64,000 bases of DNA from contig JANPWX010000029.1 in NCBI GenBank assembly GCA_024734555.1, positions 2,547,536 to 2,611,535 on the forward strand. The letters are read 5' to 3'. Position 1 is the first letter of the stretch. Every line of letters starts with the position of its first letter. The notes below the pieces were generated by a model. That model ran no database searches, was not told the origin of the DNA, and saw only the letters and a list, made by a program, of their open reading frames with translations. Made by a program: the position numbers and the translations under genes. Shown piece by piece: positions 1 through 11,311 of this stretch. Source of the DNA: Trochalopteron elliotii. Its lineage: Eukaryota > Chordata > Aves > Passeriformes > Leiothrichidae.

Positions 1-3000
1 TTTTGCAGTGACAATAAAACTTTCCCTTTCAGGCTTTCCAAAGTCAGTGCCTTGTTTTCAATGTGAACTCTGTAGAGAAAGTTATAAAGACTGGACATTT
101 GTACAGATAACAAAAATACTATCAATATGATTTAAGAAATAAATATAAAATATAATTGCTGTATTTTAAATTAACTATGCCTAATACTTAAGCTACTGAA
201 CAGCCTGCCTGGAGAGGAGGCACACATTACAAACAGAAACCCAATGAAGCCTAACACGGGGCAGAGATTATGTGATTAAAAAATTTCTCCAAAAAGCTCA
301 CTGGGTTTCTGAAATAAATAGAGCTAAAGATGCTGGAAGAGTCCCAGTCCCTTGGAATAACCTTCTGCTGGGACATCCCTGTTTGTTAAGGATGCAGGCC
401 TTTGGTTTGCAACAGCTCTCTGCTGATGAAAGGTCTCACACTGAAATACACATTATTTCAGCAGAAATGTCACTGTAATCTGTTTTGCTTGTGTAAGATC
501 TGCAGAGCTTCCCCTGCAAGGTTTCCCAGCTCAGAGACACCAGCAATCCTTTCTGAAATCCATCTGATAGTGGGCTGAACTGGGAGGTAACCCAGGCAGG
601 CAGAACTGATTTCAGAATCAAAGGTGCACATGAATTTTTCAGACTGCTAAACAAGTGAAACATGCCCACTATGTGAGGCAAGAGCACAGTATTTATTTTA
701 GAGGTTCTCAGCAGTATGAGGAGGGAACCCCAGGGACCACGGGGGTCAGAGAGCTTTGGGACAACCTCACCTGCAGTGTTTGTGCACTTATCCCCACACA
801 CTAATCTAATCCCAATCGAATTCCCAAAGGAGCCTGACATTAGATCATTTCTATTTACACGAGTGGCTTTACTCTTCTTTCCATCTTAGCCTGCTTCTAG
901 CAACTTCATCAATTCCATCATCTCCAAAGGAAAGGAGACAATAAGGCAATCAACCTCCCAGGACAATCTCTGCTCCTGTTCTTGGACAACAAAAGAGACC
1001 CAAAAGCCATTTCGTTGAGCACACTCAGTGCCAAGAAAGCCTCAAGGATAACAGACGACAGAAAATCACAAGAAAATTTACAATAAGGATTTTCAGCTGT
1101 GGCCAACTACATCAGTTGGTTCAATCATGCAGAAATGGTGGGATGCAGAAAATTAAGGCCTGGTTAAAGAGAACTTGATTAAGCAGTTAAAGGAACCAGC
1201 AATCACCTGAAAGGCAGAAAAATCACAGAGGAAGAAGAATTTTTATTTAGTGTAATAGGACCAGGCAAACATAAGAACAAGAGCCTGAAACTCAGACTAA
1301 ATGCCAATAAAAACTCCTCCTTTACCCTGGGGAAAAAAAGATTGGAAGTCTGGTCATTCATTTAGAACTAGACCAGGAGAACAGTAGTAAAACCAAGTGA
1401 GGGGGAATAATCCATGCTGACCAGAGAACGTTCATGTCAGTGCCCACCTGTGGGTACAGCTCCCATCCCCTGAGCTGCTCAGCTCCTGATGCAGCACTGC
1501 ACAAACACAGTGACTGCCTGGAGCTGCTCAACATCTGTTTTTTTGTTGGCCTAACAAAAATCAAAATACTTCTTCAGAGCTGGCTTTATTGTTAGAGCCC
1601 TCATTAGGGCCTGCCACCCTACAGGAGTGGGTTTTACAGGGCCTGTGGTGGGTGTGTTCCTGCCTTCACGCCTTCAACCAGCAACTGGGACAGTAATCCC
1701 TCCCTAAGCTTTTCATTTTATGCTCTTCTACACATAAATTTCTATTTTCTTTAGACATACTACAGCAGAAGGGGCAAAAAGCAAGTAACACAAGTCTGAC
1801 TGCTGCATGGTAAATTTTACAGAATAAGCATGTGGAAGAAAATACTGTGATTTCTGCATTTTTTTTCTGCCCTAGGAGCTTTATATGAAATTATAACTAC
1901 CTACCGCTTACACTGGTGTTTGCCCTAAAAATCCACACATAAATACAGATCTACTCATTTTCTGTGGCCACCCATTATCTCTCATCCCTAAAGGCTTTCT
2001 CTTTTGTTTTACTATGATTGGAAAACACTTCTTTGACATTCATTAATAAGCATTTTCAGTATGGTTAAAATGATCAAACAAAACCAAAACACCCCAGACC
2101 ACATAAACACATACTCCAGGAGAACTGATGAGAATGAAAGTTCAAGGCAGAACCACCTCACACAAACAGCATTTTGCTGCACTGAATTCTTCTACATGAA
2201 ACCCTGGCATTGAGCTGACATTCAGTGCCTGTCCCCCCGACCCTGACACCAGGAGAGAGGAGAGGCCAGGGCAGAGCAACACGTGGAGGCAGAGAGAGGA
2301 GTTTGCTCTCCTGGTGTGTGTGCATGAGGGCAGGCTGCTTAGAGTCCCTTCCAATTTCTCTCCCTTTGCAATTGCAGCTTGGGGATTTATTGTGAGCTGA
2401 AGGACGCACATGGGGACCCACGTGTGTGTGTGTTAACAGAGCCAAACAAAAGCACAGAGCTACAACTGCACACAGGATCAGCCTGACAAACCAGGCAGGG
2501 ACTGTCACACAGCAGCAGCCAAACTCCACAGGGGGTTACATGCACTCAACCCCACCCAAGGCAGCATCACTGAGAGATTGCCCCGCTGGAATAGTCTCTG
2601 TCTGGACCCTGAGCTGGAGAGCTGCCCCAGGTAGCTGCAGGTGAGGCAACAGCACCACACCCATGCTGAGCCCTGTGCTGAACCCTCCCCAGGCTGCCCT
2701 TATTGCAGGGTTCCTCACAGATTTTGTTTAATGCTGCAGAACCTCGCCGTGGCAAAGTGCAAACACAGAAACTTCCCCTGCTCCAGGGGGTACAGCCAGA
2801 GTGGGGCTGAAAAAACCTCCTGTCAGCCTTGTGCTCAGCAGCCACAGCTCCTGCTCTGCTGCACTGACCCCCTCAAGTGCTGGCACAGAATTTATATCAG
2901 TGCCCATCATGGGATATATGTGAATCCCCCATTTCCCAGAGACATCCTGCTCTGAGACCCTCCACTTCTCAACTTGTTTCCAGGGACAAAAACCAGGCGT

Positions 3001-5572
3001 GGGGGGTGGGGAGGGTGAAGAGCCAAATTCCTAGCAGAACTTTGGAGCCAGCTTCCTCACTAAATATCATTCTGGCTTCACTATAATGCCTCCCACCACA
3101 AGAGTCTGGCTGCAAAGAATGCTGTCTCTCCAAAGCCCAAGAGCTTTACCCAGGATTTTTCCAATTGTATCTGTCATTCTGGATGATTGGTGAAATTGCT
3201 TGAACCCTCAAGACACCGCAGGGCTGCAGGAAAAGTCAGGACACTGGCTGAACTCAACAGGGAGGTGAATAGATTTGGATAAAATTGAGAGCAACTCTAC
3301 CACAGACATGCCTCAGCATCTGCTGCCTGTAGTGTGGCATATGAGCTGTGCCAATTTCACCTATCTTCACTTTCCATTTCAGACAGCTTTCAGTGACAGC
3401 AGAACCCAGAGGTGACAAACATCTGCATTCCAGCAGCTCTGGCTCCTTTACCTGAGCAATCAGAGAGGCTGTGGAGATTCCTAGGCAGGCACTGAGCTTT
3501 CTCTTCTGGGTTGGCTATGTTCTTTCATTTCAGGAAAAACAAAAATGTATTTTAAACTCTTTCCCCAGTTCTACAAATAATTCTATTTGAAAGAAAGAAA
3601 ATTATTCTTTATTTGTTACTACCTCAATTTTAAGAAAAAGAAAGTACAAAAGACAAAAATCAGCCAAAAAACTCCAAAAGGGCATTTTCAGAATAAAGCA
3701 ATGACAAAATGCACAGAGGGCTGGTTTCACTCACCTTAGTTTGTGCTACAGCTATTCAAGTGAATTTTTTTCCAATAGCTTATTGATTGCAAGTTTGATT
3801 AACCTCTTGAATTCCAACACCCATGGACACAATTTTGCAGTATCAATGGGAATACTTACAAGCCACACACTCTCCAGAACCAATGAACTGGTGAGTTCCT
3901 GTTATCTATGTCCCAGCCCCAGCTGCACTCACACACACTGGCTCTTGCAGGCAGCCAGGAGCATTTCCAGCAGGAGAAAGCTCCATCTCTCTACTTACAA
4001 TGAGACTTTGCAATCTAAACCATACATATTATTCATTTAAATAATCACTCAAAGAATGCTATGTAGAAGAGAAAAAAAAACCAAATCACTGGAGAATGAC
4101 ACCTATGGATGGCTGTGTTTAATATGAAAACATGAGTTTTATAACATGGAGAGCCAGCTCCTGCCAGTACTGGTGGCACCCTGGAGTGCCTGCTCATGAG
4201 CCTGCCAGATGCTGGAGGTGCCATATCCCACTCCTTGGGGCTTTCTCCCCAAAATACACCCACAACAGCACATTTTCAACCATGGCTTATCTTCAACAAG
4301 CACATTCATCACCAATTTTAAGGAAAAAGCTGCAGCAAAGATCATTATCAGCTCAGCCATGCTCACTCCTAAGTGAGCAATCTGTGTTTCTGTCCTCATC
4401 AGACACCCCTGGGGCCCTCTGGCCTCGCAGCTCAGGTGGTCCATGACTTATCTCACTTCTCAGTTTACCCAAACCATCAAGGGCAGCACTAAAATTGCTA
4501 AAAGCTCCACAAAGTATACATTCAACAGCAAAAACCTCTCTGTGAGCACGAAAAGCAAGATGGAACCAACATCAATGTGACAGCGAAAACCAGACCACGA
4601 GCTTTAGAGAAGGCAGTTCGCTGGGACAATGTCCTGATCCATCAGGCACCACTCTGGCAACTGGTGACTTAGGTGACTTTCTGCTGGCTGCCCTGTCCTT
4701 GTCTGAAGGCTGGCATGAGCACAGGAACCCCAGAAAGCTGCTTGTAGTGCCTGTCCCTCCGCAGGGAACACTGTGAAGCCGTCAGCTTAAATTTGAGAAA
4801 AGGGTGGGTTTTTCACTTTATTGATGCACTCTTCCACACAGGATTTTTTGCAAATCTACATCAAACAAGGAAAAACAAATGCTGAGAGGGCAGATTTAGG
4901 GCAATTTATCAAGGTCTGGGAAATAGCTTCCAGATGGATGGAGCTGTTTGGTGCTGGCTGGTGAGAAGGAAGCAAGGTATTGTTATTGAATTAGTATGAA
5001 TCTCTGGTGGAGAACTGCATGGTAGATAGAGTGCTCCTTTCATATGGTTTGCATTTGGACCTGTCATATTTCATTTTTATTCAAAAACCTGTGGTAAAGA
5101 CACACAGTTCTTTTTTTTGCTTATTAAATTTCCACCAATTCTGCCTGAACTGTTACCCAGTATTTTTAAAGTGTGCTCCAAGTGCCATGCCTGGCCTGTT
5201 TGCTCCTCGCCACGCTTGGCTGGCAGCTTGGTGCTTACAAGCTCACAGTGGTTTTGGGTTTTGCATTCACACACTGATGTCACCTGAGGAAGTGTGTGAG
5301 AGAGGAGAAAAGCTGGATGCTCTGTGAGATGTTTAAACTGAGTCACATTAAGCATTTAACAAAACCCTTCCAAGGAAAACGACGCATCCTGGGGTTTAAT
5401 GCACACTATAACTTGCTGATAAACTAGAGGATTATTCTTGATTTTTCTTTTTAATACATCTTCCCTTCATAAACATGTCTTCTAGCAGTATAAATGCATC
5501 TATACCAGTGACTTTGGGAATAAGGGATACTGAAAAAAAACAAAAGAACCAGCAAACAAAAATCTAAGGGCC

Positions 5573-5588
5573 AAAAAAAAAAAAAAAA
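5573..5588. repeat. A16 run
   Basis: Sixteen consecutive A on the plus strand in A+T-rich intron. Birds lack abundant poly(A)-tailed SINEs, and no retroposed body is visible next to it. Confidence 0.85.
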
Positions 5589-6754
5589 GAGATAGGTTTA
5601 TAAGATATTTTTACTTAGAATAACCTGGATACCTGTTCCATGATACATGTCTTACAGAGTAAGGTATACCCAAAGACTTATGCCTGAATAATTCAACATA
5701 ATTTATGTTAAAAATCAAATTAAAATGACCATTTTCTTATTAACCTGAGGAGATAAACAGATTGTTATCAAATAGTTTCAGGTGAACCTACTCTTGACAA
5801 TACTGTCTTTTAATTCCTAGAACAGTTTCTGGTTGATATGCTAATGGGTAGAAAAGATTTCTAATGACAGGAAATTTCCAAAGCCTTTTTCAATTATTTA
5901 GAACCGTTATTATTATTGAGTGCTAAGTGTAGGGACACTGAAGTGAAATAGAAGAAATAAGCTTTATATTTTCCCTTTCCCAATCTATCAATTTCTCTGG
6001 GATGCATCCCAGGAAAACAGAGAAGGGAAATGGTGATATCATCAGAACCAATTAATTCCTAAATCCTACCTGAAATGTAAGACACAGATACTTGTGCTTC
6101 CTTCCCACATGCATGTCTGGTTTTGCCCTCTTTTCCCCCTATAATTCTTATTACTTTGTGTTTTATGAGCATCTGTTTCAGCTGACCAGGACTGTAAGAA
6201 ATATCCAAAGAGGCGAATAAAACCTCAATCTGCAGGATGCAGCCTACTATGGCCACAGCACCTGGAACCCCCCTGGCTGTGAGCAGATCATATGCCTCAT
6301 TTATTACTTACACCTAATCCTTCAGCTACTGACTCCTGAGCTAGATTTCCAGCTACATCAGCTCTGAGACAGTGCCCTGGTGTCCTGAAGCTCTCACAGT
6401 GCAGTGTGAACAAGGGGAGTTATCCATCACTGCTGAAGAAACTGCTTTACTCAATGATCCCTACCCCATTTCCCAATGTGTTATCAGGAAGCTGCCACTG
6501 CTCACAGTGACTGGAATCCACAGGATTCATATTTGCAGACCCCTCTGTGGACATTAGTGCTCTGAATTCAGAGCCAGCTGATTTAGGGGTGATGTCTGAT
6601 CAGGGATCACCCTTCTGCTCATCATTCTGTGGAAGGTGAATGTAAACTACCAGGTATGAACATTCTGTCACCACGGACCAAACTGGCCCTTAATTCTCAT
6701 CTGAAGTGCCTTCCCTTTGGCTGGAAGCCTAAGGAATGGTGATCTTGCTGCTGC

Positions 6755-6877
6755 CCCAAAAACAAAACAAAAAACAAAACAAAACAAGAAGAAAAAACAA
6801 CCAAAAAACAACCCCAAAAAAACCCAACCAACCAACCAACCCCAAAAAACAAATAAACAAAAAAACCAAAACAAACC
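6755..6877. repeat. A/C-rich low-complexity tract
   Basis: About 120 bp composed almost only of A and C on the plus strand, mixing CAAAA, CAAAAAA and a short (CCAA)n run near 6825-6842. In the SLIT3 transcript it is a G/U-rich tract about 350 nt downstream of the EGF exon donor. It gives lysine- and asparagine-rich pseudo-ORFs and is not coding. Confidence 0.9.
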
Positions 6878-6920
6878 TAAAAGGAGGATAAAACCAACTG
6901 GCCATTTTATATGGATATCC

Positions 6921-7025
6921 ACATCACAGAATCAAAGAGGCTGGAAGCAACCTCTGGAGGTTGTATAGCCCAACCACCCTGCTCAAAACAGGGGCAACCA
7001 GAGCAAGTCTCTCAGGATGATGTGT
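6921..7025 (-). mobile_element. short diverged CR1 3' fragment
   Basis: The plus strand reads CATCACAGAATCAAAGAGGC, then a CCTCTGGAGG block, then GCCCAACCACCCTGCTCAAA and CTCTCAGGATG. These are the hallmarks of the 3' tail of older CR1 subfamilies, in reverse complement. It is about 100 bp and more diverged than the copy at 62.6 kb. It lies directly beside the A/C-rich tract at 6755-6877, about 200 bp downstream of the EGF exon donor. Confidence 0.75.
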
Positions 7026-7226
7026 GTAGTCACAGCACAAAGCAAAACCATTCCAACTGCACAGGATGACATTTGTGGCAGGGCACAGCTGAAAAGTCCC
7101 ACACAAACTGCTTGAGCAAGGGAACTTTGTAGCCCAGTAAAATTAACTTCTCACAGCACAACAATTAAAGAACCACAAGTGAAACCACAGTTTCTTGCTT
7201 CTCATGTAGTTCATTTGGGGCCATAC

Positions 7227-7351
7227 CTTGAAACCAAAAGGGCAAGTGCACTGGTAAAGCTCCACGGGGTCACTGCTGCAGGTCCCATTGTTCTTACAGG
7301 GGCTGGAGAGGCAGGGGTTACACTTGGACACAACACTGAGATCCACAGGCT
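7227..7351 (-). CDS. SLIT3: SLIT3 internal exon 12: first EGF-like module
   Basis: 125 bp. It completes a codon with AG (giving Glu), then encodes 41 residues beginning [20 protein letters not shown] and continuing NNGTC...[12 protein letters not shown], ending in phase 0 at AAG|GTATGG. The acceptor is TTTGCCTCTCCAG. The spacing C-x2-C-x4-C-x5-C...C-x-C is the first five or six cysteines of an EGF-like module. The sixth module cysteine and the following Gly are expected on the next exon, which is outside the window. NGT is a potential N-glycosylation site. This is the last SLIT3 exon I can find. Confidence 0.95.
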
Positions 7352-10300
7352 CTGGAGAGGCAAACACAGAGCATTAGCAGAGAACTGGATTGCAAAATTA
7401 ACACCTCCCATGCACACACAAACGTTTTTCCCCAGGCACTGGCACAAATGCACATGCTGCAGGTGCACTGCACGACACCATGGGATTCCCAGGGATCAGA
7501 GAGGCTTTAGGTACTTAAATCAAGTGCTAGGCAAATCTCAGTGACGCTTGTATTCTCCTGAAGATGCAAACATATGCTCTGAAAAAAGCATGTTGGGAAC
7601 CTCCAGGGAGAGGGTTATATATATATATGGCTTTCAGCAATTTTTCCTTTTCTCAGTTCTGGAAATCCTGCAACAGCAACCCCAGGGAACTGTAACCTGA
7701 CATTTCTATGGCTGATAACAAGAATGAAAGTGCAGATGCAACAACATAAATAAAAACCATGCACAAGACAGATTTAGTTAGAGGCTTATGGGAATATTTA
7801 GGTGCAAAGTGCTCTACCATCCTTAATTTTAACAGAGTTTGAAACTTTTTTTCTTTCCTTTCTGCCCAGAAGATTGATCAACACTGAGCTATCTCAGCAA
7901 AGTGCAATAAAGCCAAATATGCAAAGATGTAAATGTATGCAGGTAAACACACATGGCCACGTTTAAACCACCTAATAAACCTCATATTTGTAGCAGAAAT
8001 CTTCCAGAGAAGTAGGGAACTTTGTAAGCAAGCAGGAAAACAAACGCAGACTAAAACAACACTAATTACATTTGGGGTCCCAACTCAATCAATATTTTAT
8101 GCTTGAGATTTTACAGAAAGCTAATTTAGGCAGTTATATTCACAGTTATATCCACAGTTATATTCACAGTTAAAACATGGTAATTTTTTAAATGGCTACA
8201 TTTCAAGTATTAGTAAGTATTAACTCATTGGCTTTTATATGTAAAAAATAAAACCTTGCACTTCAAAGTGGCTTAAATTATATCAAGCAGTAAAGACCTT
8301 AAAATAATTTTATTTCATTTTTAAGGCAATACATTTTAAAATAATTTAAAATTGGTCCTGTACTAATCAAAAAGGGGCACAGAGCTTCTGTGATTGCATG
8401 ATAAATGGCAAGAATGAGTAAATTGTGAAATATCCCAAAAGCAAAGAAAAGGTTAAATTTGATGTTCAGGAGAAGGTGGAGCTCCACAGTTACCAGAGCT
8501 AGGGGTGAAAAAATCCCTTCCAGCCAGGGATTTGCTTTGAATTGTCCTACATGAGTTATAAACCTTCACTGCTCACTTTGAACACTTGCAGAGCAGCAGC
8601 AAGGGTAAGAAGATGGCAGAAATGGGGACTGAGGGCTCTCAGGTGACACCACCTGTGCTGTGTCCTGGTCCTGTAGTGATGGTGGTGCCACCAGGGACTG
8701 ACTGGAAGTGCACAGGCAGTAATGAGGGCAAAATACACAGGAAGAAAAAAATGCCAAATATTAAATAAAGAACTGTTGCCATCCCAGTCTGTCTTCATGC
8801 TTATGTCTAACTACATGCCATACATGACTTTACCTTGGAGTTAGAACAGCAAGAGGAAATCACACCTGAATTCCTGGCACTGACAAGAACTGGAACGTGC
8901 CATATCTGAGTTACACTGCCTTCATGGTAAAATATATAAAGAATAAACAAAGGTGGCTCCTCTGAGAGCTCCTGAGACAGGCAGCAGTGATGCTCTTTTA
9001 GATTTAGAGGTCAGTAAGCCAGAATTTGTTCTACAATTTATTTCATAATACGTGTACATTTTCCATTTATTTCTACGGCATAGATCAAAGCTAATCAATG
9101 TAGGAGCTAATAGGAAGAGTGTTAGTTCCTAGCAGTTAAGTAGTTCATTACTTTGCCTTTGTGGATTTGATTTATAAATCCATATAGCAAAATGCCCTCA
9201 GCCCAGCACATTCCTTTCCTCTACTGCATAGCTGGGAGGGCAAGTTAATAAAAAGCAGAGCTGAGTTTGCATGACTTGCACATAACACACTTTTATTTCC
9301 TTGGCTCTGCTGAGACATAACCCCCTGCTCAGGCACAGGCTAAAAACATATTTTTAACAAGAATAAGTTAAACTACTTTTAATTATTTTTTTTTTTTTGT
9401 TATGTAGAAGTTCCTGGAGGTCCCAGAGGACATCTGAGCATGACCTTCATGTAGCACCTCAAGGTGCCCAGCCCAGCACAGGCCAACTCTTGGGGCTGGG
9501 ACCCAGGTTTTGGAGGGTCAGGGCTCAGCACTCCCTGAAATGGGCATTGGGTGCAGTGAGACTGCCAAATCATACACTGGTTTTCAAAATATTTGTATTC
9601 TCATGAGAAAAGTTGAATTTTTATAGGGGCTGGAGCTACCTGAACTTCACTGCCACTTGTCCAGACCATCAACAGTTTCTGCTTGTGCAAAGACCACTCC
9701 AAATCAACATATTTTCTCCTTTTCTGTTCAGATAAAGCAAGCTATGGAGACTTTTGGGATATTAGAAAGAACACATGCTTTCTAGTGGACGAATCTAATA
9801 TTTATATAGGAAACATACAACTACATATAGTATCCTGGATCACAGATTTACTGATCTCTTGCCCAAGAGTTGCTTGTTTAGTTTAGAGAGAAAATGAACA
9901 TAACTCCTGATATATCACAGGTTCAGAATGAAGAAGACATCCAGCTTCTGGTTTAATTATCAGATCATGTTTAATAAGCAAAATATTTTTTTTTCTTTGG
10001 GTCACTTCATGGGAACCAGTGCATTATTTGGTATTTTTAGTTCTTGTTATATTTGTACTTCCCATTTGAGAGACTATTGTAAAGTCTGTGGTTTGATAAT
10101 TATGGTAAGAGTTCTGATAATTTTGAGACTGACATTTCAAAGTAATTAAATTATAAGGTTACAGTTATTAAAGATATACTTCAAAGGACATAAAATTCAG
10201 CTCGGCCTTGGGAACCTGTGTTTTAAACTCACCCCAACACCATCATTTGTTTGTTCAGCAGTTTAATTCCAGCACCTATAAAATCACCTTGCCAGGCAGT

Positions 10301-11147
10301 GCTGTAAATGGGCATGGCACTCTGAGAGACATAAAAACAGGCTTTATGCCCTCATTTCCATTTCTAAGAGAGGCTACTGATCCATCTTTTCCACTACAAA
10401 TATAGCTCCACCTTCAAGTCCTTGCTGGTAAGCAAACCTCTGAAACTATTTTTACAAGAACATATAGATATATCTTAATCTTCATCACTCACTAATGAGC
10501 TATTTACTTACTCCACAAAAAAGTGGATCATCTCTAAAGCAGAACACTCCTGTCACTGAGTGCCCCAAAGAGCTGCACCTCAACCCTCTCCTGAATGACT
10601 GCACACTGAATTATGACATGACATATTTTCCATAATCTGCAGGTTCTGAATCGCTGCTGATGGGGACAGTTTGCAGATCTGCAGATGAAAATGTACTTTT
10701 GGTAAATATCTGCTTTCTAGAAGAATTCTCAGTTTCTCGGTTTTCAAGTGAATGTACATAATAACTACAGTGCTGTATGTAACTATGCTGTGCTGTATGT
10801 CCTCTTATTTCCCCAATTTTTTGGGGGTAAGTCACAGGCCAAAAGTAATCACAGTAAATTCTAACAATGGCCTATATGCTAACGTGCCATTACATAACCC
10901 AGTGTGAGCATCAGGAACACTCACTGCTCTGAGACTCCCAGCTTCTCCTGCCAGTGCAGCAGTTAACTGCACCTTGGGGAAGAACACAACAGAACACAAC
11001 CTGGAAGGAAACAAACTCCAACGTTTTGGAACGCGACGTTTCGGAAAACGAACCCCAACCCCATCTCCCCCACAACACACAAACCCAAGGCTGTAAAAGT
11101 GCAGCCCTGTGTGCAGGAGAGGGCAGAGGGTGCCAGCTGGCTCCTAC
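7352..11147 (-). other. SLIT3: SLIT3 intron between D4 cap and EGF1 exons
   Basis: 3.8 kb. It contains a short (TA)n at 7617-7628, the 12-bp tandem repeat at 8131-8176 and a T run near 9386. Otherwise I see nothing recognisable. Confidence 0.85.
8131..8176. repeat. 12-bp tandem repeat, about 3.8 copies
   Basis: The unit CAGTTATATTCA is repeated three times (the middle copy CAGTTATATCCA), followed by a partial CAGTTAAAAC. It is intronic and A+T-rich, and a candidate length-variable site. Confidence 0.9.
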
Positions 11148-11311
11148 CTTTGCACTGGAAGTGGTGTGTGGGGGTGGTGAGCAGCAGCCTGTCCACCATG
11201 GCTTCGGGGCCGCGGCAGCGGGCGATGCCCGGCTCCTTGTATCCCGCCTTGACCCACTCGGAGAGCCAGCGCAGGTGGCAGTCGCAGTGCAGGGGGTTGG
11301 TGCCCAGAGCC
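11148..11311 (-). CDS. SLIT3: SLIT3 internal exon 11: D4 C-terminal cap (LRRCT)
   Basis: 164 bp. It completes a Leu codon with G, encodes 54 residues beginning [20 protein letters not shown], continues [12 protein letters not shown] and [14 protein letters not shown], and ends with one G of a split codon. The N-P-L-x-C-D-C...W-L...C...C pattern is the LRRCT disulfide cap closing D4. The [10 protein letters not shown] and [10 protein letters not shown] segments favour SLIT3 over the other paralogues. The donor is GTAGGAGCCA. The acceptor AG in TTTTGCACCACGAG has a short pyrimidine tract, but a good branch-point-like CTAAT lies about 18 nt upstream. Confidence 0.95.

Larger units (their letters stand above)
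1..7226 (-). other. SLIT3: SLIT3 intron downstream of the EGF1 exon (partial)
   Basis: Intronic sequence running off the window edge. It holds the CR1 fragment and A/C tract near 6.8-7.0 kb, an A16 run at 5573, and a short (GT)n at about 2421. I searched the minus strand for the next cysteine-rich EGF exons and saw none. The remaining open frames are short and lack coding character. Confidence 0.85.

Noticed and set aside
2142..2955. Cluster of overlapping open frames on both strands
   Set aside because: The local G+C is higher and stops are fewer, but no frame has a recognisable domain or consistent splice signals.
1..7226. Expected second EGF exon of SLIT3
   Set aside because: Searched for the GxxC...C...C pattern with splice sites on the minus strand and found none; it presumably lies beyond the window.
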